Shown: positions 43,429 to 55,574 of the stretch, piece by piece | Position numbering within the stretch: the stretch's first letter is position 1 | Layout of the letters: each line of letters opens with the position of its first letter | NCBI GenBank assembly: GCA_002104985.1 | Contig: MCGO01000013.1 | Span: 372,001 to 436,000, forward strand | DNA length: 64,000 nucleotides | Direction: 5' to 3' | Source of the DNA: Rhizoclosmatium globosum | Taxonomy: Eukaryota > Chytridiomycota > Chytridiomycetes > Chytridiales > Chytriomycetaceae | Made by a program: the position numbers and the translations under genes | Notes under the pieces: model-generated | Database searches by the model: none | Told to the model about the DNA's origin: nothing | What the model saw: only the letters and a program-made list of their open reading frames with translations

Positions 43429-44823
43429 ATGAAACTATTACGCTCATTGTTCCTGTTTGGATCCTCTACTTTTGACGTTCCGTTGAGTGGAAACATGTTC
43501 CAAATCCGCCGCTTCCCACCTCAACTTTCTGGAAGTTTGCACACAGTCTTCCACTGCCTCTATTCCTGATTCTATTGAACTTCCACATCTTTGTTCGGGT
43601 TATTGCTACAGTATTCACCGCTCCAATAAGGCCATCATGGACGTTTTCGACCAAGGTTCTTCATGCGATATTACAGTCTGCGATGGAGGGAATGGCCCCG
43701 CAAGGGCGACACTCAACGGATATTTGCAGGCTCATTTCACGGTTTAGTGTTCCATCTGTCCTTGCACGGGCTGAGGTTGTGGCTGTGAAGGGAGAGTTGG
43801 GAGAAGCTGTCAAGGGAGAACGACTGAAACTGTGGCATCGTGTCTGTGACGTCGTTGGAGTCGATCCTTCTACTGTCGAGTATGATGCCACTGTCGATCG
43901 ATTGAAGGGAGAGTGGGTGAAGAACTGGGATGTTGGGTCTGTTGTGAAGGAGCGGGCAAGTGTTACTCTGTTTATTCATGGAGGGTACGTGTGAATCTCT
44001 TGTTGCTGTTTGATAGTAATCGATGCTGCGACAGGGCACACATCTTCATGTCTCCAGGAACTCATCGTGGCCTAACATCCCATATCAGCAAAGAAACAAA
44101 TGGCCCAGTTTTTGCTCTCGACTATTCACTGGCTCCAGAGGCTATTTTCCCAGTCGCGATTTTTGAAACGCTTCTAGTGTATTCATCGCTGATTGGAACC
44201 CCAGAATTCAATGGCTTCCCAACATCATACCACACCATATTTGCGAACCCGTTGTCAAAGGCTTCATTCCGTCCCGAACAGATTCAAATTATGGGGGATA
44301 GCAGTGGTGGTTGTTTGGTAACGCAGACTCTGCTTGTGATGAAAGCTTTGGGAATCCAGATGCCGAATTGTGCAGTTCTCATGTCACCCTTCGTCGACGC
44401 AAGTAAGCTTTGTCAGATTGCGTATTTGTTTTTCATGATATTGATAACCCTTCTAGCCTGTAACTCACCATCTTTCACGCTAAACTGGACTTCCGACTTC
44501 CTCACCCTCGACCCAACTGGAATGCAATGGGCTCTCTCCGCCTACTCTGGCAAAAACACATCGAAAGCACATCCATCTATCTCCCGTATTCCACAAAGAC
44601 TTTTCGGGCCTGTGTCGCATCTTGATTCAAGTTGGAGATGCGGAGTGTTGTTAAACGATTCTATCATGCTTTTTGAAGGATGAAAGCGAGTGGGTGTGAT
44701 GTTGAGTTGCAGGTGTTTACGGACATGTTTCACGTCTTCCAAGTGTTTCCGTCAGTGAAGGCCGCAAGTGTTGCGGTGAAGAAGGTGGCCGAATTTTGTG
44801 TGAAGACTCCCAATGAGGAATGA
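43429..44823 (+). CDS. HSL-type alpha/beta hydrolase (esterase/lipase)
   Basis: Hormone-sensitive-lipase-type esterase. An N-terminal hydrophobic region (LILLNFHIFVRVIATVF) may anchor it. The oxyanion motif LFIHGGAHIFMSPGTHRG is split by intron 43985-44034; VFALDYSLAPEAIFPVAIFE follows, then nucleophile motif IMGDSSGGCL (GDSxG). Intron 44403-44456 comes next, and after frame repair the sequence reads ILIQVGDAE, LLNDSIMLFERMKASG, VFTDMFHVFQVFPSV (Asp and His of the triad) and ends KTPNEE. One-base shifts occur near 43550 and at two points around 44610-44690. The start codon is provisional. Confidence 0.7.
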
Positions 44824-45032
44824 GAAAGTCGAAGCTGTGGAGTAGCTCAACTTATATAAAGAATTTCTTAAAATGAAACCCACCCACCTACTGGTCGACT
44901 CAGACAAAACGCGTTAAACTCTTTTTCAGTTGAGATCTGTGAAATGCAACCCTAAGTCCACTCAATAAGTCCATCCATCCAATCTCTAAAAATCCACCCA
45001 AACATCACCCAAAAATTGCATTCAATCTCGTC

Positions 45033-47031
45033 ATGGTTGTGCTGCTCACTCTCCTTGCTGTTTCTAGCGGCGCTACTGCATCTCTTTTGAACACTGATGG
45101 GATCAAGGGTATGTACTGTTTCCACAATGGTGATACCAAGGCGGTACATCCAGTATTTACTTTAACTAGAACCAGGCGCAAGGATCTCTGAAGCTCCAAA
45201 GGTACCGGCTCCTATTCAAGCACGTGAGTAGCATATGCACAAGTATGTATGTAAAGGATCAAAAATCATAGCGGGGCTCGATGTTTTGGGCTCTGACCCA
45301 AAGGCGTGGAGCGCCAGCTGGTATTAGTAAGTATCGATACCTGTTCACATCCCAGAGACTGAAATTTGCAGTGGGTGCAAGCCCAGACACACCTTTGGTA
45401 CCAGGCCGAACGTCGTTCTGACAGTAAACATGTGATTGTGGAAGCTGCTGTATTGCCACCAACAGGTCAGTTACGAATCAAAGTTTGGATTCCTTGTATA
45501 TATTAAAATAATGAAACAGGTGCGGGATGCTACCCTCTCTTCAACAATCAGTACACCTACATCGAGACACATGCGCAAGTCTACCAAAGTCAATGCAAAC
45601 ATCTATTTGTCTGCGTCGGGAGTTTGGAAAGCATATTATCTTGTGACTCCTCGCTCACCCCAGCTTGTTACGATGATGCGTTTGACGGTAAAGCAACGTA
45701 TAACGTTGATGGGACTCAAGTCAACTACCTTGGTCATAACTTATACTTTTAAAGGAGGTTGGCAAGATCAGGCGTTTGTACAACATATACAGTTAGTTCC
45801 TCTGTTCTTTCATGAGTACTTATTCTCCTTGAATAGCCTTTGGAAAGTTTCAATTGATTACCAGGTTGGTGTGGCTCCCGATTATACAATTTGGAAAAGG
45901 GTCTTTGGATTCATCAGACAATGGCAATCAGTGTCAGGCTCAGTTCGTGCACTTGATATGGTGCAGCTTCCAGACTTTCATTTGTTGTATCGGTACGGAC
46001 TATCAACTATATGCATGTCCCGGACTTTCAATGTGGTTTCAATGTACGCTTGTGCCAAACTCTGGCTAGTGAAAAGTATTGACGCTTCTCCTGATGGAAC
46101 AAACTTCATTGGGGTTGGGATGGACAATTTAGTTTACCTACGATCAGGGCTTCACGGATCATGGAATAGAATCCAAACTGCAGGCGAAGTGGTTGATGTC
46201 ACAATATTGCTTGATGAAAGTATTCTTGGTACAGCACCTGATGGAACTTTATGGACTCTCAACTCACCAAGTGCACCATGGGTCAAAGTACCAAATGGCT
46301 GTTGCGTTATCAGAACGAGTCTTACTAGAACAGGAATCATTATTGGAGTTGGGCCTGACAACAAGTTGTACCAAAAAGTCAACCTTCAAGCTCCTTGGGT
46401 CCTTGTCCCCGGCTCTGGCTCTGTTATAAGTGTTTCCTATTACAAATCGCTTCCGCAAGTAAATATCTTGTTGGGGATGCTTCTGATTATTCTTCTGGGG
46501 CAAGCAGCTGAATTTTGGCTGGGCCATGGCAGCAGATACCTACCAACGTGAAAGCTATTGACATCATTGAATATCAAAACAATTTATTGTTGTGGCACCT
46601 GATTACACTTAATGGTGTGCATACACTCTATGACATACGCGGGTGTCAGCAGTGCCAAACTCTGGATCTGTCAAAAGCATTGGTTTGATACAACTACGTA
46701 CACGCTTGTGGGTGTTGGGTTGGACAACCAGCTGTATACATTTGAGAATAATGGTTGGGTCTCGTGCAAACTCTGGATCTGTGATTGATATTGAGATTAG
46801 TTCAGGTTCAATTATTGGATTGGGACAGACTACAATGTGTACACAAAGGCTAGTCTGACAGCTCCTTGGAAGTTAAATAACTACTGTTGTGTGTCCCGTC
46901 TTGCTATTCTTCCAAATGGTCATTTGGGTGGTGTTGGCTTGGATAATGCTGTTTATGACGCAAATGGAAACTGGAATCTGATTCAAAATTCCAAAAGTGT
47001 TGTAAACATTGCAAATATCACAACAATTTAA
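45033..47031 (+). pseudogene. Decayed secreted tectonin-type propeller protein
   Basis: Paralogue of the intact gene at 62.3-64 kb, on the opposite strand. Signal peptide MVVLLTLLAVSSGATAS, a first intron (GTATGT...ACTAG) after LLNTDGIK, then the GCYPLFNNQYTY domain, and repeats such as SIDASPDGTNFIGVGMDNLV, ILGTAPDGTLWTLNSPSAP, IIIGVGPDNKLYQKV and LPNGHLGGVGLDNAVYD. Between them lie many frameshifts and lost segments (around 45580, 45650, 45770, 46030, 46470, 46580, 46690 and 46830). The intact copy has none over the same region, so this one appears truly degenerate rather than only badly sequenced. Confidence 0.75.
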
Positions 47032-47141
47032 TCTTTACATGATTTACCTTTCTTCCTTATCGTACTATCCAATACATGAAAATTAGATTGAGATCGAAGT
47101 ATATTTATACAACAATAGGTGTATAACTTCATAAACCTTTA

Positions 47142-48693
47142 TTCACAATACTTCCAGTGAATAAAATCCTTCCTGTTTAATTTTGGAAGTACGTGCGGAT
47201 TTACGAATGTTGCTCGTCTTTGTGGGCAAATCCATTCCCAGTTCCTCATCCAAACCATCATCTTCCTCTCTATTATGCTTATTCCCAAAGATATCGGTTT
47301 TCTCCAGTTTATGTCAAAACCTTCATCCATCTTGTCAGCAACTTCAACATCTGGCTCTTCCTCAGAATCTCCTTCGAATTCATCATACGAAACAGCATCC
47401 AACTCTTCACTAGACTCTTCATCTGAGGACACTTGGTGCAACGACCGACTATTAAGCATCGACCAAGCCCGATCCCACGCATTCTTCAAATTCAAATCCC
47501 GGTCATCGACGTTGTCAGAGTGTTCTCCCTTTAGAACATCTTGATCCAAGGCATGTTCCAACTTTACCTTCTTTCTTGAACCCCCACTTTTGTTCTTGAC
47601 AAGAGGTGTCCACAAATCAACAGATCCAGCTGTTTTGGCATGATACACATCCAAATGCGGCTGCATCAATTCCAAAAACTCCAAGCGTTGACTATCCAAG
47701 ACAAGTCGGGGCAAGTAAGACGCATCATTCCGTTTTTGCGAGCCGGGACCGTTCATGGACTCAATAACAGATTTAGCTGTCGCTTGCAGTTCTTTGTATA
47801 AATTGGATGTGACGTATTTGAATCCAGGGTATCGTTCCCGAATGACTTCAGTCCAACGGAAACTGGGCTCGTTGCGGGAAGCGACAAGTTTCTCTGAATC
47901 AATAAATATACGGCATCTTTTGCAATGAGAGCGGATAGCGGCAAGTGTTTGAGTCTTGTAGCGGAGACAGCGGCAGTAAAAGAAGCCGTCGGGTTTTCGG
48001 GTGAGGAGAGCAAAGTCTGCATTTTCATGGACTTTGAAGCGGGTTTCTTTCGAGTGCGCTTGAGTAGAGTGTTCAATGAGTTTACGCTTTGTTTGGAAGA
48101 TGACGGGACACTCTGGGCAGGGGAAGTCTGTTGGAACTTGGAGGGGGTTTGGGAGGGGTTCCAGTGCATCTACGAGTGTGGGAGTGGATTGCACCGAGAT
48201 TGGGACAAGAATAAGCGCCGCAGGGGCAGTGGAGGAGGTCGTCTTCCAGGCTGCGAGTGATTACTTTGCAGAGAACGGTGAGTTAGTTGTTGGTTACCCC
48301 AAAGATCCCTCAAAAACAGAGCAACTCACACGCGGAATCAATTCTGTTTGCAAACTTGACAGTAGTGGCCTTGCAGTGGCGCTGTGAGCGGTGCTGCAGC
48401 AGCTTCTTGTGTGATTCAATGTATTCGCTGCAATCGGGACAGACGGAGCCAGCCTGGTCCTTCGATGGCTCTGATGGATCCTCTTTGTTTGGCAGGTTTG
48501 ACGTATCTTGATTTGAAGGAGATTGGTGGTTTGAAGGGGACTTTTGTTGTTTGTCGTTTGAATCTGCTTTCGTCTGCGGCAGCTCTTTCTTGCCACTTTC
48601 ACTGAATTCACTTCCACATTCGCTTTCGTCTTTGGATTTAGATGGCTCAAAGTCCGACAATGGCGTTGGACTTTGGGCTCGGCGGCGGGCCAT
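47142..48693 (-). CDS. C2H2-type zinc-finger protein with repeated two-finger module
   Basis: Probable nuclear DNA- or RNA-binding protein. Exon 1 (from 48693) begins MARRRAQSPTPLSDFEPSKS and holds CPDCSEYIESHKKLLQHRSQRH; after an intron (GTGAGTTG donor near 48330, acceptor near 48274) comes CPCGAYSCPNLGAIHSHTRRC. The same pair is repeated: CPECPVIFQTKRKLIEHSTQAH, then CRCLRYKTQTLAAIRSHCKRC. The rest has RWTEVIRERYPGFKYV, an acidic region (SSDEESSEELDAVSYDEFEG) and a basic end. One-base shifts near 48165 and 47295 are needed to keep one frame. Two separate genes are a less likely reading. Confidence 0.6.
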
Positions 48694-49102
48694 TTGAACC
48701 CGTTTGTGATGTTTGTCAGTGAAGGAAGAAAAAAGGAGATGATATTAAACTTGAGTGAATCAAGTAACATCTAGATACAGGTTCAGCCAAATCTCTTGTT
48801 CATGTTTCTAGCACTTTTGCATTGACTAAATAAACATCAAATCTTCAAGAATGTTTTACTGGACACGCTATGAGAAGTCTGTATCTATCAATGAGAACAC
48901 GATGAACTTACTACACTCGCACTTTTTTTTGGAAGGACAGAGGATAAGCGGTATAAACGTGGTATAAATAACGCTGTGCGGGATAATTTAAACGGTCTTT
49001 TGGGCTTCCAATCATCCAAGAGAGTAAAGCATACTGCTGCACCACATTCGGGTGAGGGCACCAGCCAAGAAAAGACACTGTTTTTCTTCAATCCAAATCT
49101 CA
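48694..49102. promoter_or_regulatory. Divergent promoter region
   Basis: Lies between the minus-strand zinc-finger gene and the plus-strand carboxylate transporter. No coding signal. No specific regulatory motif could be assigned. Confidence 0.4.
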
Positions 49103-50729
49103 ATGACAGAGTCTCAATTCATCACTGCGAAAGCATATTCACCTCAGAATGCTCTCATGAGATTAGCCACTGACCCAATCGAGCGTCCCCAGAATCCATT
49201 CGCCATACTCTCCAAGTTGACTGTCAAACACTGGTTGGTTTTTGCAGCATCCTTTCTCGGATGGACGCTTGATGCCATGGACTACTTTGTATTCGTAAGT
49301 AGCCTCCTTCACATACATCGCTAAATCTTACGCGCGATTGGTCCCTATAATAGAATTTGGCAGTTTCAAACATTGCCACTGAATTCAAAGAGAACAAGTC
49401 CACCATCACGTCAGGCATCACTCTATGTCTCCTCCTCCGTCCAGTTGGAGCTCTTATTTTCGGACTTCTCGGGGACCGCTTCGGTCGTCGCGGCCCGCTC
49501 ATGCTTGACATTCTACTGTTCAGCATTTTGGAAGTGTGCACGGGTTTCTCAAACAACTTGACTACCATGTTTATCATTCGCGCTTTGTTTGGTATCTGTC
49601 TCGGAGGAGAGTGGGGACTTGGTGCCGCCCTTGCTCTCGAAGAGATCCCAGTGGAGGCGCGCGGGATTTTGAGTGGTGGGTCTGTTTGAATCTCCACACT
49701 TAATCACTGAACCCACTATTTTTTAAAGGTCTTTTGCAACAAGGTTATGCCACTGGAAACTTGGTTGCATCTGGGCTGTATTATGCTGTTGTCCCGTCTC
49801 TTGGATGGCGACCACTTTTCTACATTTGTGCTTTTCCAGCGCTATTGATCCTCTTCATGTGAGTCATAGCTGAACATCTCATGAGCGTAACTTACAAAAA
49901 CATCTATCATAGCCGCTTCTTTGTTCCAGAATCCAAGGCCTCTGTTGCCCAAATCGAACGCCGCAAAGCAAGCAAGACATCCTTCATCTTTGACCTCAAA
50001 TTCACATTCAAACATCACTGGGGCCTCGCAATATACTGCATCGTCCTCATGACAGCCTTCAATTTCCTCTCCCACGGATCACAAGACCTCTACCCCACAT
50101 TCATTGGATCCCTCGGTTACACCGACTCCCAGAAGGCAGTCACAAACGCAATCAGTGCAACAGGTGCGATCTGTGGTGGAACCATTTTCGGGTATTTTGG
50201 CCAATACCTTGGTCGTCGACGTGCCGTCATCGTCGCCACACTTGGTGCTGCTGGAATGATCTACCCTTGGGCATTTAGTTCAACCCTCTCATCCCTCCAG
50301 ATCTCTGGCTTCTTTATGCAATTCTTTGTTCAAGGCGCGTGGGGCGTTGTTCCCGCCTATTTGAACGAACTCAGCCCTCCAGCCGTCCGTGCAACGTTCC
50401 CAGGACTCACATACAACATTGGAAACATGATTTCTGCGTCAAGTGCTCAGATTGAGAGTTCGTTGGGAGAAAAATATCCGACTGGGGCGGTTGATAAGGC
50501 TGGAGCTGCGATTCCGAATTATGGATTAACGCAGAGTGTTTTGATGGGAATTACCACGTCTGTGTTGTTGATTGTGATTGCGTTTGGGGAGGAGAAGAAG
50601 GGGCGAGATTTAACTGTTGGAAGCTTAGAAGAGGGGCCTATAGATGGTACGAGAGGTGAGGTTGTGGTTGAATACAAAGCGGGTGTAGGTATTCCTCAAG
50701 CGGATAGTGCTACAACGATTGTCGTTTGA
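49103..50729 (+). CDS. JEN1: Carboxylic acid transporter, JEN1 family (MFS)
   Basis: Plasma-membrane proton symporter for lactate, pyruvate or related acids. Four exons (49103-49294, 49354-49675, 49729-49858, 49913-50729) give 486 residues in an intact frame. Twelve helices in MFS layout; the Jen1 signature NFLSHGSQDLYPT (NxxSHxxSQDxxPT) is complete. MFS loop motifs GDRFGRRGPL and YFGQYLGRRRAV, and HWLVFAASFLGWTLDAMDYF at helix 1, are present. The start (MTESQFITAKAYS) gives a short cytosolic N-terminus. In yeasts such genes are glucose-repressed; nothing in this promoter tests that. Confidence 0.9.
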
Positions 50730-50790
50730 CCCACAGTTGGATTCGAAAGTTTTAAAACGATCCCATTTATTTTTCAGTGAAATATAAATC

Positions 50791-51384
50791 TCATAAAACC
50801 AAGGGCCCTGTTGACGTATACGGCAGTGCATATTGAAGGTTAACACAGTGAGCAACACCAACTGATCCAAACAACGCGATATCCTTAAACAAAACGCTTT
50901 CTCCCTCTCCAACTAAATTCACACCACGTGTAAAAGCAACAGCTTTGGCACACGCATTGTCCTCATAACATGCTACCTCAGTTGGCTCCGAATACCAAAC
51001 ACAACTCTTGAACTTATCCCCGGTAGCCACTTCAAAACACTGATCGAATTTAATAGCCGCATACCATGCCCCACTAGCATTGACAGAACACTCGGAAAAC
51101 TGTGCTTGAGTCTTGTCCGAAACGGACACAGAGCCGACTGTAGCCCAAATAAACTGTTGCCCTTCAGAACCCCATAACTCAACGGCATCCAAGAATGGTT
51201 CCTTCTTAGTGCAGTCGGAGTTTGTGTAGACTCCATTTGCATTTGGAATACAGGTTGGGAAAGATTCGCAAGAACTTGTAACATTCGTGTATGCCAACGC
51301 GTACAAGTTATCCGCAGTACATGTAGCTGCAGTATAAAGAAAAGAGCGGGTAGCACCGTTGGGGAAGTTGAGGTCTAGTGACAT
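50791..51384 (-). CDS. Cys-rich hypothetical protein
   Basis: Single frame of 197 residues, not recognised. At least ten cysteines are spread over the length (SSCESFPTC, NSDCTKK, FSECSVNAS, FDQCFEV, KSCVWYSE, ACYEDNACAKA, AHCVNLQ), with N-glycosylation-type sites (TNVTSS, VNAS) and aromatic strands, all suggesting an extracellular disulfide-bonded fold. Yet the only start (MSLDLNFPNGATRS) has no signal peptide; an upstream exon with one may exist but was not found. Confidence 0.5.
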   Translation of the reverse strand: MSLDLNFPNGATRSFLYTAATCTADNLYALAYTNVTSSCESFPTCIPNANGVYTNSDCTKKEPFLDAVELWGSEGQQFIWATVGSVSVSDKTQAQFSECSVNASGAWYAAIKFDQCFEVATGDKFKSCVWYSEPTEVACYEDNACAKAVAFTRGVNLVGEGESVLFKDIALFGSVGVAHCVNLQYALPYTSTGPLVL

Positions 51385-51525
51385 CTCGGTGAAAGATGTT
51401 CACTAATTTGTTTTCCTACCCGTCAAACTACCATTTCCCGTCAAGGCACACAAACAAAAGGCTTGAAGACAGATATCCCGCCAGGAAACTGAAGTTCAAA
51501 TTCAATTGTATGGCTCAAGCAATCT

Positions 51526-53523
51526 TTATTTTCCCTGAGCTTGATCATCCAACATCTCCACCTCAAAGTCTTCCGCAATCTCAATGCTTTCCCTTGGGAC
51601 AAACCATTCTAGGAAGCAATATAGTAAATGGCTAACAGCAATAATCATGACTGAGAAGGGTCCTGCCCAGACCCCAACTCGCATATAACTACAATATCGA
51701 AGAAGGATTAGAATCGAGAATCCCAATTAAAACTCTACTCAACTTAACAAGTCGATCCGAAAGGTCTTTCTTCTCCAAATCAACAATTCGCTCATACACA
51801 CGTTCGGTTCGTTCCGCGACGTTTTTCCATGAATACATTCCCTTAATTTCGTGATGTAATTTGTATGGGTCTGGCGGATTCGTTTTCATGCGGTCGATTG
51901 CAATTTGGATGCTGCTGACGAGATCTGTGCAATTGTGTCAGCATTTCGAATGTTTTTGATAGTAAAGCTACCGTCTTGGTCTGGCTCTGAAAAGACAATC
52001 ATATGATCTGGGAGCACTTCTGGGATTCCTCCCACTTTGGTACTTACGACTAGAAGTCTTTTACTACCATTAGAAGATGTTCCAAAGGAGCATCTAGGGA
52101 ATAATACCCGCAACAAGCCGCTTCAACGATGGCAATACAGAAAGCCTCCGTCAACGAAGTGTTAAGGAAAATATGGCCTTGAAGAAGAACCTAATTGGTC
52201 AAAGATGAGTCCCGTCTGCAAGCAACCGTATAAATCGCAGCACCTCTCGAACATTCTCATGTTTCACAGCTCCTAGCACTTTGACCCGATCTTGCAACAT
52301 ATACTTTTCCCGCATTTGTTCAATCTCGACACGCTTCGCGCCATCTCCGCCTGATGATAATACTTGAATACAAAGTCTCTCTTACAAACAGTTTCCTGAA
52401 TATCCATACCAATCACAAACTCAACCTCTGGAAACCGTTCGCAGATAGTGGGGATGACAGAAACAAGGAGATCTGTTCCTTTTCTGTATACCAGACGCGA
52501 TACGACGACGATGGTGACTATAGCATTTGAATGTGAATTTGTTTGAGATTTAGATGACCATGCGATCAAGAATGGACATACTTTTGGAAGAGTCACGAGC
52601 GGTGGGGTCGGGTATAAAATCGTCTGCGATGATTGCGTTAGGAATCACGGATACATCGTGCGGGTCCAACGCTGCTCTTAAGACTGTATTTTCCTTGCTA
52701 TGAAATATTAGCTTCAGAGTTCCTCCATCTAACCATCTCTAACGTTAAACGTACCTTGTATGTGATACACAAATAACATGATCGACATCCGTCAATGAAA
52801 ACTTGAGTAGCTTGTTTGTAAGGATACTCGCAACATCTTCGAAACCAAAAAGCGAGTGGTCAGTGAATACGGCGGGCAGACCCATTGTTTTGGCATTAAT
52901 GATTGCTTCATGACACTGATTTGAGGAGGAAGTGTGGGTTTAGTGAATGCGAGTTGGAGTATAGGAAGAGTCAACCATAGCTGAAAAGGCTTGATGTCCA
53001 TGAACAATATCGATCCGTTCTCTAATCAGAATGTAACGAAAGAGGGGCATCATTGAATAGATTGTTGGTAGTGAGACCTGGTCATAGACTCGCCACTATA
53101 ATTGTATTGCTGTCAGTCAAGGCTCAACCCTTATCTTCCAACACTCAAGTACCAATGGACAGTAGTAGCATTTCACGCCACTGCTAAGGTATCGAATTCC
53201 TCGTCGTCCGCCGTATCCATGAGTAACGATGATGACCTATGTATTGGCGTTTTCAGTAACTTTATGGAAGCAACGATTGAAGGGTCACTTTATGGCCACG
53301 AAGTACAAGTTCCTGAGAGAGAAAATGCAGATGACTTTCGACGCCTCCAAAGTTTGGATAGAAGAAGTCCGAGACGAGACTGAGACAAGTTAGGTGTCAG
53401 AGTGTTACATGTTGTGCGATGTGTGAGCACGGACCAAATGCGCAAGGGACGTCGTTGTTTCTTTGTCGGACTTTTAGATCGAGAGCGAGTTCGTGTGTTT
53501 GTGTGTGAGGCGGTGTCAGGCAT
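51526..53523 (-). CDS. GPI3: PIG-A: GPI-GlcNAc transferase catalytic subunit
   Basis: GT4-family enzyme that transfers GlcNAc from UDP-GlcNAc to phosphatidylinositol, first step of GPI anchor synthesis, on the ER's cytosolic face. Read over many short exons: [152 protein letters not shown], and a C-terminal membrane helix ([20 protein letters not shown]). The N-terminal exon [17 protein letters not shown] is variable in the family. Exon borders are approximate. It matters for the GPI-tailed CRH proteins nearby. Confidence 0.85.
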
Positions 53524-53596
53524 TCTTTCTTTTAATAAGATATTTAAACTGTGTCTGAGTTACTTTCTCTTCAGTTGAGTTTTCCAAAACCCGCCA

Positions 53597-55574
53597 ATGG
53601 ACCGCCGACCACCCGTCCGAACGCCTCTTCCAAAGCGCATCGAAGTCCTTCTTCTTCTTCTGATTCTGATTTGTGTTGTCCTCGGTCTCGTGCGTCCCTC
53701 GGCCTCGGCCTCCGCTTCAGATTCAGTCCACGAAATACGGAACTTTCCCGCGCGCGACCACATCAACGCAAACGCCAACGCCAACGCCAACAAGGACTCG
53801 AGTGTCAAAGTGCGGGGCGGATTCAGTGTCGCGAGTGAAGACGATCTCAGGAGCATCATCGATGAGGAAGTCAGGAAGGAACTGGGAAAGAACCTGCTGC
53901 AACTCAAACAACAACCTCAGATACAACAGCAAGAAACAGAACCAGAGAATTCATTCGACTTTGCCGCTGTCGAAGCGCAAATCGATCTGCTCCAAATCCA
54001 ATTCCTCGACTATCTCAACGGCGAAGAAGGCGTCGAACAAGACTCAGCCTTGCTCTTTGGCGGCTCTCTTCTTCATCTCGAATCTCCCTTTGACATTCGG
54101 GGCACGTGGCGCAAACTCGCATTCTACGCAAAAACAGTTCCCTCTCTCCCCCACAACAGAACTGACTTTCTCGAACTCGGTCGTCGTACTCGTGCAAACT
54201 TGATTGCGTATACTATTCTCTACGACCGCCCCTCTCTCATTCCAATCCTCTGTGGGAAACTGAATCCTACTCTTTCGGATGTAACGCATTTCCAAAATGA
54301 CTTGAAGGCAACAATTGATGCTGCAACAAAAATATTGTATCCATGGCTTTCGCCTACGTACCCGACACTTCGTGCCATGCAGTCTGCTTTTGTTAAAGGG
54401 AATGAGGACGGTATCGTGCTTTGTTCAGGGAAATGGCATTTTGAGATGGCCGTTCATGCGATTACGACTATCCGAAAAGCTCTCAAGAGTACTCTGCCTG
54501 TAGAAGTTCATTATGGTGGACCCGATGATTTGACCCCAGAGATGATTAAGGCTTTTAATTCTATTGAAAATGTCAAGACTGTGAATATCCTCGAATACTT
54601 TCCTACTGGTACGTGTTTTACGGGATGAGTGAGGAGCGTAGTGAGGAGCAAGAGATATAGTTGAATGGAGCAAATCGACGATTTAGAATATTGAATCAGA
54701 AGCAGCTCAACGAAACTAACAACTTGACACAGAAACAAAACTATGGGGCGGCTGGTCAATGAAACCCTTCGCCATGCTCATTTCACGCTTCCGTCGATTA
54801 ATCTTCATCGACGCCGACGCCCTTTTCTTCCAAGACCCCCGCGTCCTCCTAACCTCCTCCAAAATCGTATCCCAATACGGCCAAATGTTCTACCACGACC
54901 GAACCCTCGGCGGCAACGACCCCTGGTGGTTCAAATCCATCAACCCGCACTACTCCCACTACTCCACAACCCTCCGCTACATGCAAAAAGACAAACCCGG
55001 CTCCTCCCAACACGAAATGGAATCCGGCGTCGTCGTAATAGACAAGGGACGTACAGGCGTCCTCCACGCACTCATGACAGTCTGCAAAATGAATTCAAAG
55101 TATGAACGCGATGAACTCACGTATCACCGCGTGTATGGGGACAAAGAGACGTATTGGATCTCGTGGGACCTTATTCGCGTGCCGTACCGCTTTACACCTT
55201 CGTACGGTGGTACAGTCGGGTATAAAAACGAACGGGATCACGTTTGTGGTGGGTTGTTTCACACGGATGAGCAGTTTAGGCCTCTGTGGTGGAACGGCGG
55301 TGTTATGGCGAATAAGCATATCTCGAAAGACGCGGAGTTTATGAAATTCGAGTATGCTGCGTTTGATGTGCATGCGCAGGGGATTGATTGGGAGTGGGAA
55401 ACAAAGACGACGCCGTTTTGTTTGAAGCCGAAGGATCCTGTGCGTGAGGTTGTTATGTTGAGCAATGAGGAGAAGAGGCTGGGGGCTGAGTTTGTTGAGC
55501 TGTATAAGGAAATTAAATTGGGTGAAGGTGGGTGGAAAGAGTATTTCAAGAGGGTGTATAAGGTTGAGTTTTGA
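53597..55574 (+). CDS. MNN1-type alpha-1,3-mannosyltransferase (GT71)
   Basis: Golgi type II transferase that extends N- or O-linked mannans. Two exons (53597-54608, 54733-55574; 124-nt intron) give 617 residues in an intact frame. Short cytosolic tail, one membrane anchor (IEVLLLLLILICVVLGLV), a stem with an Asn-Ala repeat and Gln-rich coil, then the catalytic domain: LPVEVHYGGPDDL, LWGGWSMKPFAML, LIFIDADALFFQDP (the DxD metal site), QHEMESGVVVIDK, GDKETYWISWDL, VGYKNERDHVCGG. The last part (WETKTTPFCLKPKDP) is also family-typical. Confidence 0.85.
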
